64,000 nt of DNA from Dactylis glomerata (GCA_007115705.1 QXEO01001123.1:1550001-1614000), one strand, 5' to 3'. Numbered from the stretch's first letter, positions 9,041-21,334 are shown. The notes: generated by a model not told the origin, from the letters alone. Made by a program: numbers and translations.

Positions 9041-11158
9041 ATGGGTACTCATGAGAACACCAAGTTGTGTGATTTTACTAGCACGAATAATAGTGACTTT
9101 ATCTGCAATCCTATTGCGCCACCTGCTCTTGCTGCTGATTTTTATGAGATTAAGCCTGCTTTGTTGAACCTTGTTATAAAAGAGCAATTTTTTGGTGCAA
9201 ATACTGATGATGCTGCAGCTCATCTCAACAATTTTGTTGAGCTATGTGAGATGCAGAAATATAAGGATGTGGAGAGTGATATTATTAAGCTTAAGTTATT
9301 TCCTTTTTCTTTGAGAGGAAAAGCTAAGGATTGGTTGCTATCTTTGCCTAAAAATAGTATTGATTCATGGGCTAAGTGTAAGGATACTTTTATTGGTAGA
9401 TACTATCCTCCTGCTAAGATTATAGCTTTGCGTAGCAATATTATGAAGTTTAGCCAGTTTGATAATGAACATGTTGCTCAAGCTTGGGAAAGAATGAAAT
9501 CTATGATAAAGAATTGTCCCACTCATGGACTGACTACTTGGATGATTGTCCAAACTTTTTATGTAGGACTGTTTTTTTCTTCAAGGAACCTACTGGATTC
9601 AGCTGCTGGAGGCACTTTTATGTCCCTTACCTTGGGCGCCGCAATGAAGCTTCTCGACAATATGATGGTAAACTATTCTGAATGGCACACCGAGAGAGCA
9701 CCACAAGGTAAGAAGGTAAATTCTGTTGAGGAAACCTCTTCCTTGAGTGATAAGATTGATGCTATAATGCTTATTCTTTCTAATGATAGGACTCATGTAG
9801 ATCCTAATAATGTTCCTTTAGCCTCTTTGGTTGCTCAAGAAGAGCATGTTGATGTAAACTTCATTAGAAATAATAATTTCAACAACAATGCTTATAGGAA
9901 CAATTCTGCTAGCAACAATTATAGGCCGTTTCCTTCTAATGGTGATAATACCTATCTTGGTAGACCTAAAATGCCTAGTGAAGAAAGAATTTTTGAACTT
10001 GAAAAGGCTACCAAGAATTTTATGCAGGTGCAATACGAGCAGAACATGGCTTTCACCAAGACTATGGAGGAGCAATCAGCTCTGTTGAGGACTATTAGTC
10101 ATCAACTTGAAAATTTAAACAAGGCTATTCCTGAGTTGCAAGCTAAGGTTTCCAAAGCTGAAACCGATATTTTGTCTTTGTCTAATGCGCAATATTTTTT
10201 GGTTAACAAAATGTCCGCTAAGCCTGATCCTTTTGCCACTGCTAATGCTATCCAAGTTAGAATTGATGAAAATGTTAGGATGTTAGCAGAATTGCATGCC
10301 AGGTGGGAAAGAGAAGATGAGATGGCTAGGAAGATGAAGGTATGTACCATTACTACCTCTAATGATGTTGTTCCAAATGCTAGCAATCCTCTTACTTTGA
10401 TTGGTGTAGAGAAAACTCCTACTCCTAGTGTTAAAAAGCCTAAAACTGCTAAAACTTTTTCTCAAAAGAGTGCTAAATTTTTTCGGAGTGTGGGAGATGA
10501 TAGCTCTATTTCCTTTAATGATTTTGATGTTGATGGCTGCAATATATCTGAAGTCATTTTGTTCTTACAAAAGCTTGCTTTGACCCCCAATGCTAGTTCT
10601 TTAAATGTTGCTTTTACTAAGCATATTAACAATGCTCTCATGAAAATTAGGGATGAAAAGTTGAAGCAAAAAGCTTCTATTCCCAAGAAGTTAGAAGATG
10701 GTTGGGAACCCATCATTGATATGCATGTTAATGGTTTTGATTGCCATGCTTTATGTGATCTAGGTGCTAGTATTTCTATCATGCCTAGAAAAATTTATGA
10801 TATGCTTGATTTACCACCGCTTGAAAAGTGCTATTACGATGTTCCTATTGCTGATGTTGCTAAGAAGAAACCTTTGGGAAGGATTAATGATGTTCTTATT
10901 ATGGTTAACAATAACCTTGTTCCCATTGATTTTATTGTCATGGATGTTGAATGCAATGCTTCATGTCCTATTATTTTGGGAAGACCTTTTCTTCGAACTG
11001 TAGGTGCCATCATCGATATGAGGGAAGGCACTATCAAATATCAATTCCCACTCAAGAAAGGTATGGAACACTTCCCTAGGAAGAGAAAAAAATTGCTTTT
11101 TGACTCTGTTCTTAGAGGAAATTATGAGCTTGATGCTTCATCACTTGATATTACTTGA
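9041..11158 (+). CDS. Athila-type Gag with retropepsin-like domain (Gypsy #1)
   Basis: An intact 705-codon frame from the first ATG (9041). It would form the retroelement's capsid and process it. Residues about 85-210 carry the retrotransposon-gag core (FSLRGKAKDWLLSLP; SWAKCKDTFIGRYYPP; QAWERMKSMIKNCP). An Asn-rich stretch follows, then a helical region. Near residue 570 comes the protease-like domain, with DLGASISIMP (active-site Asp at about 573) and the later ILGRPFL motif typical of Athila proteases. No CCHC knuckle is evident. The frame ends TGA with no reverse transcriptase or integrase downstream. The uninterrupted frame in an element with diverged LTRs is notable. Its last residues (ASSLDIT) resemble the end of the unrelated ORF in Gypsy #2 (ASSDIT). 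Confidence 0.85.
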   Translation: MGTHENTKLCDFTSTNNSDFICNPIAPPALAADFYEIKPALLNLVIKEQFFGANTDDAAAHLNNFVELCEMQKYKDVESDIIKLKLFPFSLRGKAKDWLLSLPKNSIDSWAKCKDTFIGRYYPPAKIIALRSNIMKFSQFDNEHVAQAWERMKSMIKNCPTHGLTTWMIVQTFYVGLFFSSRNLLDSAAGGTFMSLTLGAAMKLLDNMMVNYSEWHTERAPQGKKVNSVEETSSLSDKIDAIMLILSNDRTHVDPNNVPLASLVAQEEHVDVNFIRNNNFNNNAYRNNSASNNYRPFPSNGDNTYLGRPKMPSEERIFELEKATKNFMQVQYEQNMAFTKTMEEQSALLRTISHQLENLNKAIPELQAKVSKAETDILSLSNAQYFLVNKMSAKPDPFATANAIQVRIDENVRMLAELHARWEREDEMARKMKVCTITTSNDVVPNASNPLTLIGVEKTPTPSVKKPKTAKTFSQKSAKFFRSVGDDSSISFNDFDVDGCNISEVILFLQKLALTPNASSLNVAFTKHINNALMKIRDEKLKQKASIPKKLEDGWEPIIDMHVNGFDCHALCDLGASISIMPRKIYDMLDLPPLEKCYYDVPIADVAKKKPLGRINDVLIMVNNNLVPIDFIVMDVECNASCPIILGRPFLRTVGAIIDMREGTIKYQFPLKKGMEHFPRKRKKLLFDSVLRGNYELDASSLDIT

Positions 11159-12960
11159 TTCACATTTTCTGCACCTAGCTCAAAGACGTTAAAGAAAAGC
11201 ACTCTTGGGAGATAACCCATTGTTTTACTTTCAGTTCTTTTTTTTATTTGAGTCTTGGAAGTTATTACTACTGTAATAACCGCTCCTTATCCTTTTTATT
11301 TTGTTTTTGTGCCAAGAGAAGCCTCTAATTTGAGTGAGGTAAGATTTGGGGATGTTGCTGTCCTGAAACAGATTTCGGTGCTGCACCGTATAAAATCGTG
11401 AAAATTATCAGTATATCTTTTGGACCTGCGATTTCTTGTTCATATGACCCAGGTTATATCCAAACTTTCATTAGTTATACACTTTTTTATTTGAGCAACA
11501 GAAAACCCTCTAAAAATTCGACCTTTGTCCGCTGTTCTGTTTTGACAGATTTCTGCCAATATTTGTGTTTGCCGCTCTATCGCTTTCTTTTTGAGTTCTT
11601 TTGATCACGGAACTTTTGGGGAAGTTGCTAAAGTAGTATATGCTTTATATGTGGTGGTTTTGAGTTGAAATCTGAAGCAAAAAGGATTGATTCATTGGTA
11701 TGCTTACACTAATGTTGCCAATAGAATTGTGTTTAGTTTTGTATGAAGGAAGTTTTCAAGTGTAGGGATTGGAGAATGATGAGATGAGTTGAAGAATGGA
11801 CAAAAGCTCAAGCTTGGGGATGCCCATGTCACCCCAAGAAATATCCAAGAAGTACAAGCGTCAAAGCTTGGGGATGCCCCCGAGGCACCCCTTCTTCATC
11901 GGCAAAAATTAGGTCACCTTTCAACACACTATATTTTTATTGCTTCATGCATTATGCGTTTTTCTTGGAGTGTCAGTTATTTTAGTTTTCAGTTTTGTTT
12001 AGTTTTGTTTTATTCAATAAATGGTTGGACCCCAACAAATTCCTTTTGGAGAAGTTGCCTTGCTTTTCATTTGCCAAGAACACTCCATTTTTCAGTCTTA
12101 TCGTTCAACGAGTGTTCTCTTTTTCTAGAACTACGTTTAGCTTTCATTTTTCGCCTTGATTTGTGTTCAGATCTTGTTATATCTTTTCATCAAGGTGTAT
12201 TTTGACCTCTGGTCCATGGTGCTTTCATCAAAAGAGTTGTTTCAAAAAAGTTCGAATGGTGTTGGAAAATAGAAAAAGCTTTATGCAAAAAAGTGGTACA
12301 AAAGGAGCTTGTGTAGACTGCGGCCTAGGCTTTTGCATGTAGTGCTTCATGTCTTTTTGATAGTATGCTTAGTGGTTTTGCTGTAGCATGACTTGTCTCA
12401 AATGACTGAGATTGCTTAATGAGCCTTTGAAAAAATCATGCGTTGTTTTAATTATTTGGAAGCATTATTTTGGGTTTTCTCCTTTGATGCTTTATTTGGG
12501 TTGACTTGGCGCATGCTCACACATGTTTGACTCATACAAAGTCGCCATAAGCCTCTATGATCATTTATTTTTTGACTTTTGATGCCATCTTATGCTTCTT
12601 TTAATGTTGCTTTGTCGCTTTGCATGATTATGGTCGTTATTGCTCTCTTAGTTAGTCGCATCCAGTCTTTTGCTAGCCCTCATTTTGTACTGAGTATGAG
12701 CTCTACTCGTGCATCCAACTCCTAAAAACCAAGTTTGCCATTGTGTCCACTATAAATTCCTATGCATGGTATTTGCAAGCCATTCCAAGTAAATTTTCAT
12801 GTGCTACCTTTCAAAACTTTCAACTACTCATTTTGTGCCACTGTTTTTAGCTCATGGGGACGCAGTGGTCGGAATTGCTATCTTCCATATTAAATTAAGT
12901 ACCCCTCGACTAGGCAGCTTCATCTGCTCATCATTAATTTTGCAAGGGAGCTGGTCAGAC
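11159..12960 (+). repeat. 3' non-coding region of Gypsy #1, first part
   Basis: No pol domains are present. Text is shared with Gypsy #2 (15921-17560), for example 'gttaaagaaaagcactcttgggagataaccca'. Two internal copies of the motif AAGCTTGGGGATGCC (11810-11824, 11864-11878) equal the sequence just before the 3' LTR. It continues at 21335-22165 after the nested insertion. Confidence 0.75.
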
Positions 12961-13484
12961 CATTGTGAAAGGATCGTATGAGCGACTAGAGGGGGGGGGG
13001 GGGGGTGAATAAGAGCTACCCAATTTTTTACTTCTTTTCAAGTTAAGGCTAGACAAGAAGGTAAATTCTCTAGATGTGCTACTAAGTGAATTTACCTAGA
13101 GTGACAAGCAAGCTAGCAATAACAATATAAGTAAAGGTACAAGTAAATGATAGAGGTAACCGCAATGGAGACACGAAGACACAAGGATGTATTCCCGTAG
13201 TTCCTTCCTTGTTACGGGGAGTACGTCTACGTTGGAGAGGTGTGGCGCCACAAAGGCCACCAACGCCACAAAGGCTCACCCTATTCTCCGGTGAACAAGC
13301 CACAAAGGCGAGTTCACGCTCCACTAAGCGATGCCCTTGAAGGCAGCACGAGACCTTTACACAAAGTATTGGGGCGAGCTCCACAACTCAATTGGAGGCT
13401 CCCAATAGGCCCACCAAGCTCTTACACACAAAGTTAAGCTTGGAGGATGGCTTCTTCCGGCTAGGAATCCGATGAACACAAGGG

Positions 13485-15138
13485 TGATACGTCTCCAACG
13501 TATCTATAATTTTTGATGCTCCATGCTTGTTTTTACACCATTTGCCTATTGTTTCGTTACACTTCGTGGCACTTTTATGCATTTTCCGGAACTAACCTAT
13601 TAACGAGTTGCCACAGTGCCAGTTTCCTGTTTTCTGCTGTTTTTGTGTTTCAGAAGTGATACACAGGAAATATTCTCGGAATTGGACGAAACAAGTTCTT
13701 GAAGTCTTATTTTACCCGGAAGCTTCCAGAGATCCGAAGGAGAGTAGGAGGGGGGCCACCAGGGCCCCACACGCAGGGGTGGCGCGGCCAGGCCCCTGGC
13801 CGCGCGAGCCCCGCGTGAGGGCTCCTGGCTCCTCCTCTGACATCGCCCCTTCGCCTATAAAGACCCCCCGATGGAAAAAACCTAAGTACCCGATCACTTT
13901 TCCATAACACATCGCGATCCGCCGCCGCCGTCGACCCGAAGATCGGGAGGGTCCAGAAGCTCTTCCCGGCACCCTGCCGGAGAGGGGAATCGCCACCGGA
14001 GGTCTTCTTCATCGCCATGCTTGCCTCCAGAGCGATGAGTGAGTAGTCTACCTTGGACTATGGGTCCATAGCAGTAGCTAGATGGTTGTCTTCTCCACCA
14101 TGTGCTTCATGTTTAGATCTCATGAGCTGCCCTACATGATTGAGATCACCGTTATGTAATTCTACATGTTTGGTTTGTTGGGATCCGATGAATATTGGTG
14201 TTTATGATTGAGTTGCTGTACTGAATATTATCTTATGTTATCTCTATGTTGTTTATGATCTTGCATGCTCTCTGTTGTTAGTAGCTATCTTGGCCGAGTA
14301 GTTGCTAGTGACTCCAAGAGGGGGTATTTATGCTCGATAGTGGGTTCATGCCTCTATTTAACCTAGGGGAGTGACAGAAACCTCTAAGGTTGTAGATGTG
14401 CTGTTGCTACTAGGGAGAAAACAACATTCATATGCTCAAGGGCATATGCTTTGTTTACATTACACACTTTGCTTAATGCAATTATCTGTTGTTCGCTACT
14501 TAATACTCATGGGGTGTTCGGATTGATATCCCCGGGAGTGGATTATTAGTCATAGATGCAGTTGGATGGCGGTCTATGTATTTTGTTGTAATGCCCAGAG
14601 TAAATCTCATAGTGATCTTCTTGACATATCACGTTTATCTTTATTCTATCAATTGCCCAACTGTAATTTGTTTACCCAGCATGTGTTATTTATCTATGGA
14701 GAGACACCACTAGTGAACTGTGGATCCCGGTCCTATTTCCATCATATTGCTATCACCTGTTTACTTTACTCGCATACTCTACTGTTTTCCACTCGATACG
14801 CTCATAACCTTTGTTTCAAGCAAACCGGTGAGATTGACAACCTCATCGCAAGTTGGGAGCAAAGTACTTGGTTGTGTTGTGTGCAGGTTCCGCATTGCAG
14901 CTAGCAAGCAGAGCTTGGACGAGGCGCCATACATAAATTGTCCAAAGCTGTCACAAACTAGCAAGCATCACCTTCAGTCGTCGCTTTCGGTTTTTCTCCT
15001 GAACGATATTAAACCTTGGTTTCTTAACTGAGGGAAAACTAGCTGCTATACTCATCATACCTTCCTCTTGGGGTTCCCAATGGGCTGGTCATTCACCACG
15101 CACAAGGACTGTCTGCTACACGCCTTTAAACGCCAGCA
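13485..15138 (+). repeat. 5' LTR of Gypsy #2
   Basis: 1654 bp, same length as the 3' LTR. In the first 550 bases I read about 14 differences between the two, of which about 12 are transitions. Confidence 0.93.
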
Positions 15139-15148
15139 GCTTCTTTTC

Positions 15149-15165
15149 TGGCGCCGTTGCCGGGG
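15149..15165 (+). other. Primer-binding site of Gypsy #2 (tRNA-Asp)
   Basis: TGGCGCCGTTGCCGGGG, 10 bases after the LTR end, is a perfect match to the tRNA-Asp 3' end complement. Confidence 0.88.
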
Positions 15166-15326
15166 AAGAGTAGAAGACTTCTGCGAGGGGAGTTTTTCGC
15201 ACACACATCCTTTACTTTGTTTTATTGTTTTGCTTTACTTTATTTATTTTACCTGCATTGCTTTATATCAAAAACCCAAAAAAATTAGAATCCTTGGTAG
15301 TTGTTATTTCTTTACTTTAGTTCATC

Positions 15327-15920
15327 ATGTTGATCCCTAAGTACGTTCTGGAGGACCTCTCAGTAGGTAGTGGTTCGATTATTGGCAAAAGTAACACTGA
15401 GGAGTTCTTTAATCACATTAGTATGCATAAGGAAGTTGAGGAAAAGTCTTTGCTTGAGTTAGCTCCTAGTTATGAAGTTGCTTCTGCTCATTTAGTTCAC
15501 ATGTTAGAAGCTAGGTTTGCTAGTCTTAATCCTTTTATGCAATACATGTTCCTTAAGCTTCATGAAATTGAGGATCCCAAAAAGAAAGCTTTTATCTTGG
15601 AAACTTTGCGCTTAGAATTTAAGGATGTCGTTATTGAAGCTAGGAAAGTTCTTAAATGTTTTAATAAACTCGGTTCACCTATAACGGTTATTAGTACAAA
15701 TGATGACGGGGCCGAGATACCTATACCTTGCAAGCTTTTGGGATTGTGTGAAGCTTTCGAAAATAATTTTGCCTGGATCTGTCCTGAAAATCTTTTTGAT
15801 GAAAATAGTGTACCAAAACATGATCACAAAGGGTCTTCAAAAACTTATGTGGATGAAATACAATGCCTTATTGACAAGACCTCTGCTGTGGATCTTAATG
15901 CTTCTTCTGATATTACTTGA
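15327..15920 (+). CDS. Orphan 197-aa protein of Gypsy #2
   Basis: An intact frame from ATG, in the position where Gypsy #1 has gag. It has no retrotransposon-gag core, no zinc knuckle and no protease motif. The N-terminus (MLIPKYVLEDLSVGSG) is followed by a helical, charged middle with a ...MLEARFASLNPF...LHEIEDPKKK region, and the last residues (DLNASSDIT) echo the Gag C-terminus of Gypsy #1. Length, codon-like composition and an open frame suggest it was made when the element moved. I do not recognise the family. It could be a gag replacement captured from elsewhere, or an extra ORF kept in a deletion derivative. It has no visible signal peptide or membrane segment. Confidence 0.6.
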   Translation: MLIPKYVLEDLSVGSGSIIGKSNTEEFFNHISMHKEVEEKSLLELAPSYEVASAHLVHMLEARFASLNPFMQYMFLKLHEIEDPKKKAFILETLRLEFKDVVIEARKVLKCFNKLGSPITVISTNDDGAEIPIPCKLLGLCEAFENNFAWICPENLFDENSVPKHDHKGSSKTYVDEIQCLIDKTSAVDLNASSDIT

Positions 15921-18843
15921 TTCGCAATTTTCTGCGCCTAGCTCAAAGGCGTTAAAGAAAAGCACTCTTGGGAGATAACCCAATGTTTTCTTTTCAGTAC
16001 TTTTTCTTTTATTTGAGTCTTGGAAGTCATTACTACTGTAATGACCGCTCCTTATCTTGTTTATTTTGTTTTTGTGCCAAGAGAAGCCTCTAATTTGAGT
16101 GAGGTAAAGATTTGGGGATGTTGCTGTCCTGAAACTGTTTTCGGTGCTGCACCGTAAAAATTCGTATAAATTCTCTGTATATCTTTTGGACCTGCGATTT
16201 CTTGTGCATATGCCCCAGGTTATATCCAAACTTTCGTTAGTTGAACAATTTTTGATTTGAGCAACAGAAAACCCCTCAAAAATTCGACCTCTGTCAGCTG
16301 TTCAGTTTTGACAGATTTCTGCCAATATTTGTGTTTGCCACTTTATCGCTTTCTTTTGAGTTCTTTTGATCACGGAACTTTTGGGGAGGTTGCTACAGTA
16401 GTATTTGCTATATATGTGGTGGTTTTGAGTTGAAACCTGAAGCAAAAATAGGTTGATTATATGTTATGCTTACACTAATGTTGCTAATAGATTTGTGTTT
16501 AGTTTTGTATGAAGGAAGTTTTCAAGTGTAGGGATTGGAGAATGATGAGATGAGTTGAAGAATGGACAAAAGCTCAAGCTTGGGGATGCCTATGCATCAC
16601 CCCAAGAAATATCCAAGAAGTACAAGCGTCAAAGCTTGGGGATGCCCCCGAGGCACCCCTTCTTCATCGGCAAAAATCAGGTCACCTTTCAAAACACTAT
16701 ATTTTTATTGCTTCATGCACTATGTGTTTTTCTTGGAGCGTCAGTTGTTTTAGTTTTCTTAGTTGGTTTAGTTTGTTTGTTTTCTGAAATAAATGGTTGG
16801 ACCCCAACAAATTTCTTTTGGAGGAGATGTACTCGTTTTCATTTGCAAAGAACGCTCTAGTTTTCACTCTTATTAAAAATCGAGTGTTCTTCTTTTTCTG
16901 CTACTGCTTTTGGTTTTCGTTTTCGCCTTGATTTGCGTTCAGACCTTGTCATATCTTTTCATCAAGGTGTATTTTTACCTCTGATCTTTATTGGTTTTCA
17001 TCAAAAGAGGTGTCTATAAAATTTTCAAATGGTGTTGGAAAAGAGAAAAAGCTTTGTGCAAAATAGTGGTACAAGAAGGAGCTTGTGTAGACTGCGGCTT
17101 AGGCTTTTTCATGTCATGCTTGATGTCTTTTTGATAGTATGCTTAGTGGTTTTGCTGTAGCATGACTTGTCTCAAATAACTGAGATTGCTTAATGAGCCT
17201 TTGAAAAAATCATGCGTTTTTTATTGTTTGGAAGCATTATTTTGGTTTTCTCCTTGATGCTTTATTTGGGTTGACTTGGCGCATGCTCACACATGTTAGA
17301 CTCTTACAAAGTCGCCAATAGCCTCTATGATCATTTAGTTTTTGACTTTTGATGCCATCTTATGCTTCTTTTAATGTCGCTTTGCATGATTATGGCCATT
17401 ATTGCTCTCTTAGTTGGTCGCTCCCAGTCTTTTGCTAGCCCTCGCCTTGTACTGAGTATGAGCTCTACTCGTGCATCCAATTCCTAAAATCCAAAGTTTT
17501 TCAAAGTGTCCACCATACATACCTACTAGCAATTTGCTATTCCAAGTAAATTTGACTTGCTTTTATTTTCTCTTCAAATTAAACTCTTACCAGTGTTATG
17601 CGAAATTCGGTCAGTAAAGCTCTCACGAACCGGAAGGCACACTTTACTTTTTCCTGTTCTTAAAAATTTGACATTGTGGTCTCTTATGTTGAGTTGTTAT
17701 GCTTGCAAGTTGTAAGTTGGATTCTAGCCCAGCCATGCAGTCATGGGCAAGCTTTCAACATTGCACTTCTTATTTGAGTTGATATCATGAGCTTTTGTTT
17801 ATGGATGCCCACGGTGTGAAATGAATTGGGAATCTTGTGGGGATCATGGAGTTTGTATATGTGTTAGGGAAACGCCGGGCCGCCAATCTAAGCCATGCAT
17901 AATTCATGGTGGAAATTTGCAGCATACCCATGGTGAACATTCGACGACGCATCTCACAATAAAAAGCTAAACAAAAGGCAAATAAAAGAGATGTCGAGGT
18001 GTTCATTGTCTGCTTGTCCTGTCATTTTGGTGTGGGCTTGTTCCATGTCATCGGGCACGGAGGTACCCCATTGGCGGTTCTCAATGATATGCATATACTT
18101 ACAATGACAAGAGCCTTGCTTGGGACTCTAAGTAAAGTAGCATGAGGTTTGGGTACTCGTATTCACGGGGCACGAGGTTTTCAACTTATGATTTGTCAAG
18201 CATATGCATCATAATTGTTCTCGCATTAACTTTAACCATTCAAGATGCTTATGATGGGGGCAATGAGAGCTCAAAGCCGGTAAGTACCATAATTTTTGAA
18301 GGTTATAAAACTTGCAATCACTGCTTCCCTCTGCGAAGGGCCTTTCTTCTACTTTTATGTTGAGTCACCACCTTCTTTCTTTATGCACCATTAAGAGAGC
18401 ATAGTTGTCATTCTTAGTGTGATATGCATTGTCCCAAAGTTCATTGATTGATTCATATTGTTGGTTTCACTTGTTCTTAAATTATTTATATCTAGTTGCC
18501 CTCTTAAACTTGAAGGTGTCCTTTGCATTTATGTTTTGCTCTCTTTGAAGGACAAGCTGAAAACCATTTGTATGTTTTTCCTTATGATTTGAACACACGT
18601 TTGACTTTCATTGTTTCATTTTCATGATCTTTTGTTTGTGTTCATTTGCATGTTTACAACATGGTTGCTAAGTTCTTATTGTCAAGATTATATCTTCATG
18701 CCCATGTTTTAAGTTCTTATGATCCCAGCTCACAAATGCTTCCATATATGATTAAGATTGTGTAGGTGCATGTCACCTCAAAAATTATTCTTTGTTATCA
18801 CTTACCTACTCGAGGACGAGCAGGAGTTAAGCTTGGGGATGCT
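15921..18843 (+). repeat. 3' non-coding region of Gypsy #2
   Basis: 2.9 kb without a long frame. It aligns with 11159-12960 plus 21600-22165 of Gypsy #1. It holds two internal AAGCTTGGGGATGCC copies (16576-16590, 16632-16646) and the terminal purine-rich tract AAGCTTGGGGATGC (18829-18842) immediately before the 3' LTR. Confidence 0.75.
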
Positions 18844-20497
18844 TGATACGTCTCCAACGTATCTATAATTTTTGATGCTCCATGCTTGTTTTTACACCAT
18901 TTGCCTATTGTTTCGTCACACTTCGTGGCACTTTTATGCATTTTCCGGAACTAACCTATTAACGAGTTGCCACAGTGCCAGTTTCCTGTTTTCTGCTGTT
19001 TTTGTGTTTCAGAAGTGATACACAGGAAATATTCTCAGAATTGGACGAAACAAGTTCCTGAAGTCTTATTTTACCCGGAAACTTTCAGAGATCCGAAGGA
19101 GAGTAGGAGGGGGGCCACCAGGGCCCCACACGCAGGGGTGGCGCGGCCAGGCCCCTGGCCGCGCGAGCCCCGCGTGAGGGCACCTGGCTCCTCCTCTGAC
19201 ATCGTCCCTTCGCCTATAAAGACCCCCCGACGGAAAAAACCTAAGTACCCGATCACTTTTCCAGAACACATCGTGATCCGCCGCCGCCGTCGACCTAAAG
19301 ATCGGGAGGGTCCAGAAGCTCTTCCCGGCACCCTGCCAGAGAGGGGAATCGCCACCGAAGGTCTTCTTCATCGCCATGCTTGCCTCCAGAGCGATGAGTG
19401 AGTAGTCTACCTTGGACTATGGGTCCATAGCAGTAGCTAGATGGTTGTCTTCTCCACCATGTGCTTCATGTTTAGATCTCATGAGCTGCCCTACATGATT
19501 GAGATCACCGTTATGTAATTCTACATGTTTGGTTTGTTGGGATCCGATGAATATTGGTGTTTATGATTGAGTTGCTGTATTGAATATTATCTTATGTTAT
19601 CTCTATGTTGTTTATGATCTTGCATGCTCTCTGTTGTTAGTAGCTATCTTGGCCGAGTAGTTGCTAGTGACTCCAAGAGGGGGTATTTATGCTCGATAGT
19701 GGGTTCATGCCTCTATTTAACCTGGGGGAGTGACAGAATCCTCTAAGGTTGTAGATGTGCTGTTGCTACTAGGGAGAAAACAACATTCATATGCTCAAGG
19801 GCATATGCTTTGTTTACATTACACACTTTGCTTAATGCAATTATCTGTTGTTCGCAACTTAATACTCATGGGGTGTTCAGATTGATATCCCCGGGAGTGG
19901 ATTATTAGTCATAGATGCAGTTGGATGGCGGTCTATGTATTTTGTTGTAATGCCCAGAGTAAATCTCATAGTGATCTTCTTGACATATCACGTTTATCTT
20001 TATTCTATCAATTGCCCAACTGTAATTTGTTTACCCAGCATGTGTTATTTATCTATGGAGAGACACCACTAGTGAACTGTGGATCCCGGTCCTATTTCCA
20101 TCATATTGCTATCACCTGTTTACTTTACTCGCATACTCTACTGTTTTCCACTCGATACGCTCATAACCTTTGTTTCAAGCAAACCGGTGAGATTGACAAC
20201 CTCATCGCAAGTTGGGAGCAAAGTACTTGGTTGTGTTGTGTGCAAGTTCCGCGTTGCAGCTAGCAAGCAGAGCTTGGACGAGGCGCCATACATAAATTGT
20301 CCAAAGCTGTCGCAAACTAGCAAGCATCACCTTCAGTCGTCGCTGTCTGCTTTTCTCCTGAACGATATTAAACCTTGGTTTCTTAACTGAGGGAAAACTA
20401 GCTGCTATACTCATCATACCTTCCTCTTGGGGTTCCCAACGGGCTGGTCATTCACCACGCACAAGGACTATCTGCTACACGCCTTTAAACGCCAGCA
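18844..20497 (+). repeat. 3' LTR of Gypsy #2
   Basis: TGATACGTCTCCAACG...ACGCCAGCA, 1654 bp, followed by TSD AAGGG. Confidence 0.93.
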
Positions 20498-20743
20498 AAG
20501 GGTTACAAGCCCCTCAACAAAACGGGGGGGGGGGAATCAAATCGCCTTGGTGGAAGTGTAGATCTAGGTCTTCTTCCTCAAATCCCAAAAGGGCTTTGAG
20601 TTCTAGTGGCTAGGGAGAGAGATCTAGTACTTTGAAGCTTAGCAACAATGGAGGAGAGAGAGTGGAAGCCACAGCCCCTTCTAGAGGTAGAAGAAGGCTT
20701 TATATAGTCCTCCACGAAATGTAGCCGTTGCTGTCCAACTAGG

Positions 20744-21078
20744 GCCGGAGTCTCTGGCCTGGATGGCCGGAGTCTCCGCCCTAAGTGACTCCAGCGCCGG
20801 AGTCTCCGGCCAGAGACAAAAGTCTCCGGCCCAACTCCGGACTGGAGTCTGAACTGTCCGAGCCTTTAGCTAGCCAGAACCCAGCCAGACAGACCAGAGT
20901 CTCCGGCCCCTGGGGACCGGAGTCTCCGGCCTCAGCCTGCTGACCCGGAGTCTCCGGCCAGAGACACAAAGTCTCCGGCCCAATTCCGGGTGGGCATCTG
21001 AATTGTCTGACTTTGAGGCTTGCCTGGGCGAGACCCCTAGACCGGAGTCTCCGGCCAGCAGGGCCGGAGTCTCCGCCC
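20744..21078. repeat. GGAGTCTCCGG motif array
   Basis: About ten copies of a G(C/A)CCGGAGTCTCCGGCC-like near-palindrome in 330 bases, inside the TG...CA element. A larger direct repeat ('cagagacaaaagtctccggcccaactccgg' and its relative ~150 bases on) is superimposed. Confidence 0.85.
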
Positions 21079-21334
21079 TAGAAGTTGCAACAGCAGCACT
21101 TTGTGGAGACCCTCTCCACCATTTCCACCTTCGCGAAGCACCCTACTAGACAACTAAGCCCTAAACCCACTACTGGACTACGGGCTCCGATCTTTTCTTC
21201 CTTTTTGGGGTGCACCTCCGCGAGATCCTGAATCAACCTTGAAAATCTGCAGAACTTTAATAGCCTGGTTAATTCACCATATGTTGTTAACAAACACCAA
21301 AATACATTTATTAGGGAAATGCTCTTTCACATTG

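Larger units (their letters stand above)
13485..20497 (+). mobile_element. Athila-like Gypsy #2 (non-autonomous, orphan ORF)
   Basis: Flanked by AAGGG (13480-13484 and 20498-20502). The LTRs are both 1654 bp and close to identical. They are clearly related to those of Gypsy #1 but end differently (CTTTAAACGCCAGCA). The primer site is a perfect tRNA-Asp match. In place of gag it carries a 197-aa ORF. The 3' region is shared with Gypsy #1. It is the innermost and so the youngest insertion of this branch. Confidence 0.92.
12966..21329 (+). mobile_element. Non-coding TG...CA element (solo-LTR-like), split by Gypsy #2
   Basis: It begins TGAAAGGATCG, ends GCTCTTTCA, and is flanked by CATTG at 12961-12965 and 21330-21334. 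Without the nested Gypsy it is about 1.35 kb. A 5-bp duplication with TG...CA ends fits a solo LTR or a small coding-free LTR element. The short inverted end TGAAAG/CTTTCA would also suit a DNA element. It holds a 15-base G run (12991-13005) next to a 'gtgaataagagctaccc' stretch, and a GGAGTCTCCGG array near its 3' end. No coding capacity was seen. Confidence 0.75.

Noticed and set aside
13608..14018. Frames of 94-144 codons on both strands near 13.6-14.0, 19.0-19.4 and 22.2-22.7 kb
   Set aside because: They recur at the same place in every Gypsy LTR copy, on both strands at once, and follow LTR base composition. They are LTR shadows, not genes.
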